DNA from: an uncultured Flavobacteriales bacterium | GTDB taxonomy: Bacteria > Bacteroidota > Bacteroidia > Flavobacteriales > Crocinitomicaceae | Assembly (NCBI GenBank): GCA_946886545.1 | Contig: CAMPIU010000035.1 | Span: forward strand, 1-13,315 | Reading direction: 5' to 3' | DNA: 13,315 bases | In this document: positions 1-6,825 of the stretch, piece after piece | Position numbering within the stretch: position 1 is the first letter of the stretch | How the letters are laid out: every line of letters starts with the position of its first letter | Made by a program: the position numbers and the translations under genes | The notes under the pieces: model-generated | Database searches by the model: none | The model's input: only the letters and a program-made list of their open reading frames with translations | Told to the model about the DNA's origin: nothing

Positions 1-2
1 CA

Positions 3-569
3 TCCTCATCAGAAGTATATGGAGAACCGGTACATTTACCCCAGCACGAAACAATCACTCCTTTAAACTCAAGACTTCCATACGCAGTTGTGAAAAATGT
101 GGGAGAATCCTACTTCCGCTCATACCATCAACAATACGGATTGGATTATACGATTTTCCGTTTTTTCAATACATACGGACCAAAACAAAGTACCGATTTT
201 GTTATGTCCCGCTTTATCAGACTGGCCCTGGCAAACCAGGACATTCCGGTTTACGGTGACGGTTCACAGACAAGAACATTCTGCTTCATCGAAGATCATT
301 TGGATGCCTGTATTAAAGCAATGGAAGCAAATTTGATAGTGAATGATGTAGCGAATATAGGAAACGGAACCATTGTTACCATTCTAGAACTTGCAGAAAT
401 AATAATCCGGCTAACGAAATCTCAATCCAAAATCGTTCATCTGCCGCCATTGGAAGAAGGTGATATGACCAGAAGACAACCGGACGTTTCAAAAATGAAT
501 GAACTCCTGGGTAAGCCCTTTACAAGCCTCGAAGAAGGAATTCAAATTATTTTGAATAATCTCGTTTAA
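3..569 (+). CDS. NAD-dependent sugar-nucleotide epimerase/decarboxylase, extended SDR (5'-truncated by window edge)
   Basis: This is the C-terminal 188 codons of an extended short-chain dehydrogenase acting on a nucleotide sugar. The frame is open from base 3, so the first apparent start (GTG at 90) is internal and the real start lies outside the window. The visible part opens with SSSEVYG, which carries the catalytic Ser/Thr region, followed by the YAVVK catalytic Tyr-x3-Lys. It continues with FRFFNTYGPKQ, then VYGDGSQTRTFCFIEDHLDA and RRQPDVSKMNELLG, the substrate-binding blocks of this family. The blocks most resemble UDP-glucuronate decarboxylase (UDP-xylose synthase) or UDP-glucose 4-epimerase-like enzymes. 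The exact substrate cannot be fixed because the NAD-binding GxxGxxG end is missing. It probably supplies an activated sugar to the glycosyltransferases downstream; the next gene begins 52 bases after its stop. Confidence 0.9.
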   Translation, partial: SSSEVYGEPVHLPQHETITPLNSRLPYAVVKNVGESYFRSYHQQYGLDYTIFRFFNTYGPKQSTDFVMSRFIRLALANQDIPVYGDGSQTRTFCFIEDHLDACIKAMEANLIVNDVANIGNGTIVTILELAEIIIRLTKSQSKIVHLPPLEEGDMTRRQPDVSKMNELLGKPFTSLEEGIQIILNNLV

Positions 570-582
570 AGCGTAACTTGGA

Positions 583-607
583 GTTAATATGCCTTCGGGC
601 ATTTAAC
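583..607 (+). other. Intergenic hairpin with cUUCGg tetraloop
   Basis: Arms GTTAA-T-ATGCC (583-593) and GGCATTTAAC (598-607) pair over 10 bp with one bulged T at 588. They close on a C(UUCG)G loop, an unusually stable RNA tetraloop. It lies between the SDR gene and the first glycosyltransferase. No T-tract follows, so it does not look like an intrinsic terminator. An mRNA processing or stability element between two cistrons is a possible reading, but that is inference. Confidence 0.5.
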
Positions 608-621
608 TGAACCCTGAAAAA

Positions 622-1839
622 ATGAAGAACATCCTTTACTTGTCTTATGATGGTATGACAGACCCTTTGGGACAAAGTCAGGTACTTCCTTATTTAGTCG
701 GATTAAGTAAAAAAGGATTCCAATTTACCTTAATCAGCTTTGAAAAGCCTGATAGATACTTCCAGGAAAAAAGTAAAATAGAAGCACTTTGCATCGAACA
801 CAATATTGATTGGAGACCACTCCTTTACACCAAAAACCCTCCTGTCTTATCCACTATGCTGGATATCAGAAGAATGAAAAAAACCGCTTTTGCCATGCAC
901 CGCGAAAAGCACTTTCAACTGGTTCATTGCAGGAGTTATATTACCGCTATTGTTGGACTGAAACTAAAAAGAAAAAAAGGAGTAAAACTTCTTTTCGACA
1001 TGCGCGGCTTTTGGGCAGATGAACGGGTGGAAGGTAAAATCTGGAATCTGAAAAATCCACTTTTTAAATTCATTTATTCCTACTTCAAAAAGAAAGAACG
1101 TTCTTACCTGGAAGAAAGTGATGCAATTGTGAGTTTAACGGAAACCGGAAAAGCTGAAATTCTATCCTGGAACCTGAAAAACGTCCCTACGAATAAAATC
1201 CAGGTGATTCCCTGCTGTGTCGATTTGAAGCTCTTCGACCCCAAGAAAACGGATCCGGACCTGATCTATAAAAAGAACCTGGAATATCAATTAAACGACA
1301 AATTTATTGTAGGTTACATTGGCTCTATCGGAACATGGTACCAGCTAAGAGAAATGCTTCTGGCCTTTAAGCATATTAGTCACCTGAAACCGAATGCCGT
1401 TTTTTTATTTGTCACCAAGGAATCACCATCCATTATTCATCAGGAAGCAACAGAATTGGGTCTCAATACCGATTCGATCCGGATCGTTTCCGTGCAACAT
1501 CAGAATGTTCCCGGTTTTATTGCCCTCTTTGATTGTGCCATCTTTTTTATCCGTCCGAGCTTTTCTAAGAAAGCTTCATCTCCAACAAAACAAGGCGAGA
1601 TCATGGCCATGGGCATTCCGCTTATCTGCAATGCCGGAGTTGGAGACACCGATGATCTTGTTTTCCGTTACAGTTCCGGATTGGTTTTGAAAGACACTTC
1701 CGATAAAACACTTTCTTCATTTTCATTGGACTTCACAACTTTTGATCGTGAAAAAACAATGCTCGGCGCCAGGGAATATTTTGGGCTAGACCATGGGATC
1801 GAATCCTATTATGGCATTTATGATCAATTCGTCGGTTAA
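622..1839 (+). CDS. Glycosyltransferase, GT4-like
   Basis: A 405-residue cytoplasmic glycosyltransferase of the GT-B fold, expected to move a sugar from a nucleotide donor onto a growing surface glycan. The N-terminal acceptor domain begins MKNILYLSYDGMTDPLGQSQ and contains FDMRGFWADERVEG at roughly residues 126-139. The donor domain starts near VGYIGSIGTWYQ (about 230-241). It carries SPTKQGEIMAMGIPLICNAG around residues 319-338, the family's nucleotide-sugar site, with Glu326 as the probable ribose/phosphate-binding acidic residue. Length is normal for GT4. There is no signal peptide or membrane segment. The ATG at 622 gives the full N-terminal beta strand. The gene lies between a nucleotide-sugar enzyme and a second glycosyltransferase, all co-directional, which supports a polysaccharide biosynthesis operon. 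The sugar and linkage cannot be read from sequence. Confidence 0.88.
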   Translation: MKNILYLSYDGMTDPLGQSQVLPYLVGLSKKGFQFTLISFEKPDRYFQEKSKIEALCIEHNIDWRPLLYTKNPPVLSTMLDIRRMKKTAFAMHREKHFQLVHCRSYITAIVGLKLKRKKGVKLLFDMRGFWADERVEGKIWNLKNPLFKFIYSYFKKKERSYLEESDAIVSLTETGKAEILSWNLKNVPTNKIQVIPCCVDLKLFDPKKTDPDLIYKKNLEYQLNDKFIVGYIGSIGTWYQLREMLLAFKHISHLKPNAVFLFVTKESPSIIHQEATELGLNTDSIRIVSVQHQNVPGFIALFDCAIFFIRPSFSKKASSPTKQGEIMAMGIPLICNAGVGDTDDLVFRYSSGLVLKDTSDKTLSSFSLDFTTFDREKTMLGAREYFGLDHGIESYYGIYDQFVG

Positions 1840-1883
1840 TTTCTTTACCCGTAATCTCAAAAAAAAAGCTCATTTTTGATTCC

Positions 1884-2960
1884 GTGAAAGTGAAAAAACT
1901 CCATATTATTGCTCCCTACCCAAAAGGAGAAGCCCCTTCACAACGGTTTCGATTTGAGCAATACACTCCTTTTTTGGAGAATCATGGTTTTGAGATTCAT
2001 TATCATTCTTTTCACACACAAAAAAGCTGGACCAGACTTTATCAAAAAGGCCGTTTTGTCCAAAAATTCCTGGATCTAAACTACAATTTCATTCGTCGCT
2101 GGATCCTTTTATTCCGTATGATCAGTGCAAAATACATTTTTATGCACCGGGAAATGGCACATCTCGGCCCACCCGTATTCGAATGGGTCCTGGTCAAGAT
2201 CATGCGCAAAAAATATATCTATGATTTCGATGACGCGATCTGGATCCCGAATTACAGTTCAGCTAATGCGCGTTTTCAAAAACTCAAGTGCTATTGGAAA
2301 GTTCCTTACCTCATCAAATGGGCAAGTAAAGTGAGTGCAGGAAATGATTTCCTCGCTGCTTATGCACAACAGTTCAACTCACATGTGCAAGTGATTCCAA
2401 CAACCATTGACACCAAAAACCAGCATACAAAACGGGTCAACCACGGAAAAAACCCCTTGGTAATCGGATGGACGGGAACTCATTCAACCATGCATTACCT
2501 CGACTTTGTAATTCCGATTTTGCGAAAACTGGAAAATGAATTTGATTTCACATTCAAGGTGATTTCGAATAAAAAACCCGCTTACCAATTGAAATCTTTA
2601 GTTTACCAGGATTGGAAGGAAGAAACGGAAATGGAAGATTTGGCAGAAATCCAGATCGGAATTATGCCGCTTGTTCTCGATGCATGGTCGGAAGGGAAAT
2701 GTGGCTTTAAAGCATTGCAATACATGGCACTTGGAATGGCCGCTATTATTTCCCCGGTTGGTGTAAATACCAAAATCATTCAGCACTCGGAAAACGGGTT
2801 CATTGCAGAAACAACTCAGGAATGGGAAAATGCACTCCGGCTTCTATTAGAGAATGAACAACTTCGAAGTGAATTCGGAAAAAAAGCACTCGAATCTATT
2901 CAACAGAAATGGAGTGTGGATGCTTGGAAAGAAATCTATCTGAAATTATTTGAAAATTAA
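1884..2960 (+). CDS. Glycosyltransferase, GT4-like (GTG start)
   Basis: A 358-residue protein with the shape of a GT-B glycosyltransferase. The N-terminus KKLHIIAPYPKGEAPSQRF is the acceptor-side loop seen in many GT4 members. YDFDDAIW (about 113-120) and IGWTGTHST (about 194-202) mark the middle of the protein and the start of the donor domain. WSEGKCGFKALQYMALGMAA (about 269-288) is the donor-binding block, with the E-x-GK-x-x-FK-x-x-x-YMA-x-G pattern of the family. The start is GTG at 1884, or GTG at 1890 two codons on; no in-frame ATG gives the first strand. No Shine-Dalgarno is visible, as is usual in Bacteroidota. It begins 44 bases after the previous glycosyltransferase and probably shares its transcript. 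It is the last + strand gene before a convergent small gene. Confidence 0.86.
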   Translation: MKVKKLHIIAPYPKGEAPSQRFRFEQYTPFLENHGFEIHYHSFHTQKSWTRLYQKGRFVQKFLDLNYNFIRRWILLFRMISAKYIFMHREMAHLGPPVFEWVLVKIMRKKYIYDFDDAIWIPNYSSANARFQKLKCYWKVPYLIKWASKVSAGNDFLAAYAQQFNSHVQVIPTTIDTKNQHTKRVNHGKNPLVIGWTGTHSTMHYLDFVIPILRKLENEFDFTFKVISNKKPAYQLKSLVYQDWKEETEMEDLAEIQIGIMPLVLDAWSEGKCGFKALQYMALGMAAIISPVGVNTKIIQHSENGFIAETTQEWENALRLLLENEQLRSEFGKKALESIQQKWSVDAWKEIYLKLFEN

Positions 2961-2971
2961 CCTCTTCCACC

Positions 2972-3025
2972 TCCTTTTTAATTTCAGAAAATAAAAAGGA
3001 CATCTACGTATGTAAACATCCTTTT
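2972..3025. terminator. Possible bidirectional terminator between convergent genes, with alternative hairpins
   Basis: Three complementary arms lie between the glycosyltransferase and the - strand small gene: TCCTTTTTA (2972-2980), TAAAAAGGA (2992-3000) and TCCTTTT (3019-3025). The middle arm can pair with either neighbour, so the two hairpins exclude each other. On the - strand the 2994-3025 hairpin is followed by TTTTTATTTT, a reasonable terminator tail. On the + strand it is followed by a T-rich TTTTCAATTTTCAATT stretch. The stems are AT-rich and weak, so this is a tentative call. Confidence 0.4.
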
Positions 3026-3053
3026 CAATTTTCAATTATAGAATTTTCAATTC
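3022..3053. repeat. Short TTTTCAA/ATTTTCAATT tandem words
   Basis: TTTTCAA occurs twice head to tail from 3022, and again inside AATTTTCAATT near 3042-3052. The same word, with its complement AAATTGAAAA, appears at the far end of the window (13248-13311). This is a low-complexity intergenic repeat of uncertain role. Confidence 0.5.
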
Positions 3054-3224
3054 CTACGAGCCACAACCAACACACTCAATGTAGCTGTCCATCGGACGAA
3101 CTCCTTCTACCTGCATTTTCAAATTGTGGATTTTGTCTTTGATGTCCATATCTGCAAACATGTCACCCGTCAACTGTGCTTCAAGCACTGCGATTTCTTC
3201 TTGTAATTTCTGTGTGTTTTCCAT
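3054..3224 (-). CDS. Small conserved-looking protein with C-terminal CVGCGS tail (56 aa)
   Basis: A 56-codon frame from ATG (complement of 3222-3224) to TAG (complement of 3054-3056). The protein starts MENTQKLQEEIAVLEAQLTG, which has heptad-like leucines and charged residues. It continues through DMFADMDIKDKIHNLKMQV, a second amphipathic helix, to a short turn GVRPMDSY and the tail IECVGCGS. This predicts a helical hairpin of about 45 residues ending in a C-x-x-C that could bind metal or be modified; the function is inference. There is no signal peptide, so it is probably cytoplasmic. The frame has clear protein-like composition (no Trp, balanced charges, clean stop), which argues against chance. 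It is convergent with the glycosyltransferase and divergent from asnB. I do not recognise a named family. Confidence 0.72.
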   Translation of the reverse strand: MENTQKLQEEIAVLEAQLTGDMFADMDIKDKIHNLKMQVEGVRPMDSYIECVGCGS

Positions 3225-3326
3225 TTTTGAAGGGTTTAAAATGATTCTTGAAAATTAAAAAATTAGTCTATCCGGTCGTAATCCTGCTTTCAAGACTTAT
3301 CAGCAGAGTTTTTAACAAGCTTCAGG

Positions 3327-3370
3327 AAATTCCTGTAGGGGTGAAAAATTTTTCACCCCTACAGGAATTT
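3327..3370. repeat. Perfect 44-bp palindrome upstream of asnB
   Basis: Two 22-base arms (3327-3348 and 3349-3370) are exact reverse complements with no spacer. The core is TGTAGGGGTGAAAAA on the left and its complement on the right. The flank adds a further CAGGAA at 3323-3328, making a nested CAGGAA-A-TTCCTG on the left side. It lies in the divergent gap between the small Cys-tail gene and asnB. A copy of a dispersed palindromic element (REP or MITE-like), an operator and a terminator-like hairpin are all possible. From memory, similar GTAGGGG...CCCCTAC palindromes recur in several bacterial genomes, but I could not check this. Confidence 0.8.
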
Positions 3371-3373
3371 TCA

Positions 3374-3381
3374 TATCTTTA
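3374..3381 (+). promoter_or_regulatory. Candidate -7 box for asnB
   Basis: TATCTTTA differs from the Bacteroidota -7 consensus TAnnTTTG at the last base only. It would give a 5' leader of roughly 30 bases before the ATG at 3419. No TTG is found at the -33 position; that position falls inside the right arm of the 44-bp palindrome. A protein bound there, or a hairpin there, could influence this promoter. Confidence 0.35.
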
Positions 3382-3418
3382 CTAGCTACGCAAAAGTGAA
3401 TAAAAAGAAGATAAGGGC

Positions 3419-5317
3419 ATGTGTGGAATAGCTGGATTTATTGACTTCAATGGAGCTTCTTCAGAACAGGATCTGGAAGAGATGACTCACACACTTGAGC
3501 ATCGTGGCCCGGATGGATTCGGAACCTTTATTCTTGGAACGTCTTCTTATAAAATTGGTTTCGGACACCGCAGACTTTCCATACTTGAGCTTTCGGAATT
3601 GGGTAGACAACCCATGTCCTGGAATCAGTTTACCATTGTTTTTAACGGAGAAATCTATAACTTCTCCGAAATAAAAAGAGAACTTGAGAACTTAGGACAT
3701 TCTTTTCTGGCAGAATCAGACACCGAAGTAATTTTACATGCTTATGGCGAATGGGGAACAAAATGCCTTGATCGATTTATTGGAATGTTCTCCTTTGTTA
3801 TTTACGATTCAAAATCGGAAGAGTTATTCATTGCCAGAGATCGTGCGGGCGTCAAGCCATTATTTACCTATTATAAAAACGGGTTGTTTCTTTTTGCTTC
3901 CGAGCTAAAAGCCTTTCACAAACATTCAGGTTTCGAAAAAGAAATCAATACCAAAGCCGTTCACGCTTATTTGCAGTACGGAAGTGTTCCTACCCCACAT
4001 TGCATTTTTGACTATTGTCACAAACTGGAACCGGGGCACTATGTACTCACTTCCCTGGAAAGTTTCAACTTCGTTCCTACACAGTACTGGAATGTTTACG
4101 ATTATTATAACAAACCCAAGCTGACTATTTCTCCGGAAGATGCAATACGGGAAACTGAACGCATTTTGCAATCAGCATGTGAATACCGTATGATTTCTGA
4201 TGTTCCTGTCGGAGTATTCTTAAGCGGCGGATATGATAGTACCTGTGTTACAGCCTTGCTTCAGAAAGAAAGAACGGAGGCTTTACGCACTTTTACCATT
4301 TCCGTTCCCGATATTGGTCTGAACGAAGCTCCTTATGCAAAGGAAATTGCAGGAAGATTGCAAACGAATCATACGGAAACGGAATGTACAGCAAAAGATG
4401 CAATTGATCTGATTGCTCAGCTTCCCTATTTCTATGATGAACCTTTTGCCGATTCCAGTGCAATCCCGACAACTTTGGTATCTAAAATCGCCAAGCAAAA
4501 TGTTACCGTAGCATTGAGTGCAGATGGTGGTGATGAAGTTTTTGCCGGGTATAACCGTTATGAGATGATTCTCAAATACGGGGAAAAGTTGAATAAAATT
4601 CCCGGATTTGCACGAAAAAGTATGGCTGGTGTAATGAATCTTGTCGCCGCAGAATCCATTCCGGTTTTGAAGAACAAGTACAACTTTGCCCAGCGCTATG
4701 AAAAAACCAAATCAATTCTTCGCAACACAAGCGACCAAAATATCATGCTCAGTGTGAGTCAATTATTTACCGAGGAGCAAATAAGCACACTTTGTACTAA
4801 TCGATTCGAGAAAGTAAGCACTTATTTTGACAGCACAGAATTAAAAAACTACAGTCCTTTAGCTTTTGCACAAGCAATGGATTATCAAACCTACTTGTTG
4901 GACGATATTCTCCAAAAAGTAGACAGGGCATCCATGTCTGTGAGTTTAGAAAGCAGAGAGCCTTTACTCGATCACCGATTGATCGAATATGTTGCCCAAT
5001 TACCTGATGAATTGAAATACCGTGACGGATCGAAGAAATGGCTTTTGAAAGAAATTGTTCATCAATACATTCCAAAATCGGTAATGGACCGGCCCAAAAT
5101 GGGATTTGCAATTCCAATCGAATCCTGGTTAAAAAATGAATTGCGCGATTTATTGGAAACTTATTTATCTGAAAATAAAATTAATGAAACAGGACTTTTC
5201 AACTGGAAAGAAATTGAGAAGTTAAAAACCGGATTTTTAGCCGGAAGAAAAGAGTTTGGTGTAAAAATCTGGTATTTGCTTTCTTATTTGATGTGGTATG
5301 AAAAATGGGGGAAATAG
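3419..5317 (+). CDS. asnB: Asparagine synthase (glutamine-hydrolysing) family amidotransferase
   Basis: A 632-residue two-domain enzyme. The N-terminal class II glutamine amidotransferase releases ammonia from glutamine. Its nucleophile is Cys2 (MCGIAGF), so the start at 3419 is certain. Other landmarks are RGPDG (29-33), HRRLS (50-54), FNGEIYN (75-81) and ESDTEV (99-104). The C-terminal ATP-pyrophosphatase domain has the PP-loop SGGYDS (269-274), SADGGDE (367-373) and the conserved QKVDRASMSVSLESREPLLD block. By family it adenylates a carboxylate and amidates it. Free aspartate is the classical substrate. In polysaccharide clusters related enzymes amidate uronic-acid sugars, and here the upstream neighbours are sugar-nucleotide and glycosyltransferase genes. 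The SGGYDS loop (most housekeeping AsnB have SGGLDS or SGGIDS) and the length of more than 600 residues fit that subgroup, but the substrate remains inference. Confidence 0.9.
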   Translation: MCGIAGFIDFNGASSEQDLEEMTHTLEHRGPDGFGTFILGTSSYKIGFGHRRLSILELSELGRQPMSWNQFTIVFNGEIYNFSEIKRELENLGHSFLAESDTEVILHAYGEWGTKCLDRFIGMFSFVIYDSKSEELFIARDRAGVKPLFTYYKNGLFLFASELKAFHKHSGFEKEINTKAVHAYLQYGSVPTPHCIFDYCHKLEPGHYVLTSLESFNFVPTQYWNVYDYYNKPKLTISPEDAIRETERILQSACEYRMISDVPVGVFLSGGYDSTCVTALLQKERTEALRTFTISVPDIGLNEAPYAKEIAGRLQTNHTETECTAKDAIDLIAQLPYFYDEPFADSSAIPTTLVSKIAKQNVTVALSADGGDEVFAGYNRYEMILKYGEKLNKIPGFARKSMAGVMNLVAAESIPVLKNKYNFAQRYEKTKSILRNTSDQNIMLSVSQLFTEEQISTLCTNRFEKVSTYFDSTELKNYSPLAFAQAMDYQTYLLDDILQKVDRASMSVSLESREPLLDHRLIEYVAQLPDELKYRDGSKKWLLKEIVHQYIPKSVMDRPKMGFAIPIESWLKNELRDLLETYLSENKINETGLFNWKEIEKLKTGFLAGRKEFGVKIWYLLSYLMWYEKWGK

Positions 5318-5319
5318 AC

Positions 5320-5399
5320 ATTAAGATTTTAGGACTTCAGGACCACAAGACTATATAATTCTTACTATCCTAAAGTCTTAAAATCCTGGAATCTTAAAA
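5320..5399. repeat. Array of degenerate 8-bp units in two inverted halves
   Basis: The gap between asnB and the next gene is built almost entirely from octamers in phase. From 5320 to 5351 there are four units of the pattern nTYARGAY. After a 16-base centre, 5368 to 5399 has four units of TCYTRRAR, which is the same motif inverted; the octamer at 5360-5367 is a weaker fifth copy. The outer parts TTAAGATT (5321-5328) and AATCTTAA (5390-5397) pair perfectly, and the rest pairs with mismatches and G-T wobbles. An imperfect hairpin of about 80 bases is possible. No T-tract follows it. Confidence 0.7.
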
Positions 5400-5408
5400 A
5401 AAGAGATT

Positions 5409-6281
5409 ATGACGAAAACGGAAGTTAAAACAATCATGGAATTTGATGTCCCGGCTCGTGATCTATGGGACGCAATTACGAATCCTTCACATTTTAAAAA
5501 ATGGTATTTCCATATACCTCACTTCACCACAACAATCGGTGGAAGTTTTGATTTTTACGAATCCGAAGCTCGCAAATTCCTTCATCATTGCGCGGTGCTG
5601 GAATTGGAAGAAGGCAGGAAATTTGTACATACCTGGGAACATCCTGAACAATCGAATGGTTCATCCGTTTTAACATGGCTGGTTGAGCCTATTGATGATC
5701 GCCACTCCAGGTTAATCTTAACTCATGAAGGATTGGAATCTTTTTCAGATGCCGGACCAAATTTTTCTCCTGAAAACTACCAGATGGGTTGGGATGCAAT
5801 CATTAAAACATCCTTGAGAAATTACCTCTATTTGATAGAAAAGCTCCATTTTTCGATCAATATCAATGCAACGAAAGAAAAAGTCTGGAAAACACTTTGG
5901 GGAAAAGAAAGCTATAAAATCTGGACTTTACCTTTTGGTGAAGGATCCTACTATTCTGGCGATTTGGGACCAAATGCAAGGATTCATTTCTTGATGCCGG
6001 ATGGAAGCGGAATGTATAGCGATGTAGTGTTTTTCAAAGAAAACGAGCTGCTTGTTTTCAAACATATCGGAAATGTTGTCAATTTCCAGGAACAAGAGAT
6101 CAACGAAGAAACAAAACATTGGACAGGCGCTTTTGAAATCTACCGTCTGGTAGAAATTAATGCGAACACCACCGAATTGGAAGTAGAAGTGGATGTAACC
6201 GATCCCCATGTTGAATTCATGAAGAAACGCTTCCCAAAAAGTTTAGAAGTAGTGAAAGAATTAAGTGAAACCAATAATTAA
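5409..6281 (+). CDS. Tandem SRPBCC (AHSA1/START-like) domain protein
   Basis: A 290-residue soluble protein with two copies of the AHSA1-type helix-grip domain. The first spans about residues 1-140 (KTEVKTIMEFDVPARDLWDA, then FKKWYFHIPHFTTTIGGSF, the IGGSFDF strand and LTWLVEP). The second begins near residue 145 (LHFSININATKEKVWKTLWG) and repeats the same order: IWTLPF, GPNARIHFLMPDGSG and FKHIGNVV. Single-domain members are usually about 140-160 residues, so this is a duplication. These domains form hydrophobic ligand pockets; no ligand or enzyme activity can be inferred. The gene is followed after 6 bases by a VOC-family gene, so the two are probably co-transcribed up to the terminator at 6736. 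AHSA1-like and PhnB-like genes are often neighbours in bacteria. Confidence 0.85.
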   Translation: MTKTEVKTIMEFDVPARDLWDAITNPSHFKKWYFHIPHFTTTIGGSFDFYESEARKFLHHCAVLELEEGRKFVHTWEHPEQSNGSSVLTWLVEPIDDRHSRLILTHEGLESFSDAGPNFSPENYQMGWDAIIKTSLRNYLYLIEKLHFSININATKEKVWKTLWGKESYKIWTLPFGEGSYYSGDLGPNARIHFLMPDGSGMYSDVVFFKENELLVFKHIGNVVNFQEQEINEETKHWTGAFEIYRLVEINANTTELEVEVDVTDPHVEFMKKRFPKSLEVVKELSETNN

Positions 6282-6287
6282 TATCTT

Positions 6288-6722
6288 ATGGCAACAGTAA
6301 ATGTTTATTTAACTTTTAATGGAAATTGTGAAGAAGCATTTCTATTTTACCAATCAGTTTTTGGAGGAGAATTTCCGTATTTGGGAAGATTCAAAGACAT
6401 GCCTCAGGAAGACGGAAATAAAGCTGATCCGGCAATGGCAGAAAAAATCATGCATATTTCCCTGCCTATCAGTAAAGAAACCAGTTTGATGGGAAGTGAT
6501 ACCGGAGGAGAATGGGCTTCCAGTTTCAAGGAAGGAAACAATTTTTCCATTTCAATTAATGCAGACACCAGAGAAGAAGCTGACCGTATATTCAATGGTT
6601 TATCAGCCGGTGGAAAAGTAACTATGCCTATGGACAAAACTTTTTGGGGAGATTATTTCGGGATGTGGACAGACAAATTCGGAATAAACTGGATGATGAG
6701 TTTTAATGAGAATCAAAAATAA
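6288..6722 (+). CDS. VOC superfamily protein, PhnB-like (glyoxalase fold)
   Basis: A 144-residue protein of the vicinal-oxygen-chelate fold. The N-terminal VNVYLTFNGNCEEAFLFYQS is the usual PhnB-like start, in which the strand precedes the helix that carries the F-Y pair. It continues with FGGEF, the long central loop, IMHISLPI, MGSDTGG and the second module ending WGDYFGMWTDKFGINWMMSF, which is the family hallmark (G-D-x-F-G-x-x-x-D-x-F-G-x-x-W). Length matches the family. Members are metal-binding or have lost the metal; the function is often unknown despite the name 3-demethylubiquinone methyltransferase. It is the second gene of the operon with the SRPBCC protein. Confidence 0.88.
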   Translation: MATVNVYLTFNGNCEEAFLFYQSVFGGEFPYLGRFKDMPQEDGNKADPAMAEKIMHISLPISKETSLMGSDTGGEWASSFKEGNNFSISINADTREEADRIFNGLSAGGKVTMPMDKTFWGDYFGMWTDKFGINWMMSFNENQK

Positions 6723-6735
6723 ACTAAGACACGAA

Positions 6736-6772
6736 ACGGAAGACTTTATTATTGTCTTCCGTCTTATTTTTT
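6736..6772 (+). terminator. Rho-independent terminator after the VOC gene
   Basis: ACGGAAGAC (6736-6744) pairs perfectly with GTCTTCCGT (6754-6762) across a 9-base loop. CTTA and a run of six T (6767-6772) follow. It begins 13 bases after the VOC stop codon and ends the two-gene operon before rdgB. Confidence 0.88.
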
Positions 6773-6825
6773 GTTTCCCCGCCCGAATCAATTCCTAAAA
6801 AAAATGTAACTTACCTCCAAAAAAC

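Noticed and set aside
90..92. GTG at 90 as the start of the first gene.
   Set aside because: The frame is open to the window edge and the preceding residues contain the SSSEVYG and catalytic YxxxK motifs, so it is internal.
4797..5117. A 106-codon antisense frame inside asnB.
   Set aside because: It is fully covered by conserved asnB coding sequence and its translation shows no domain or composition of a real protein.
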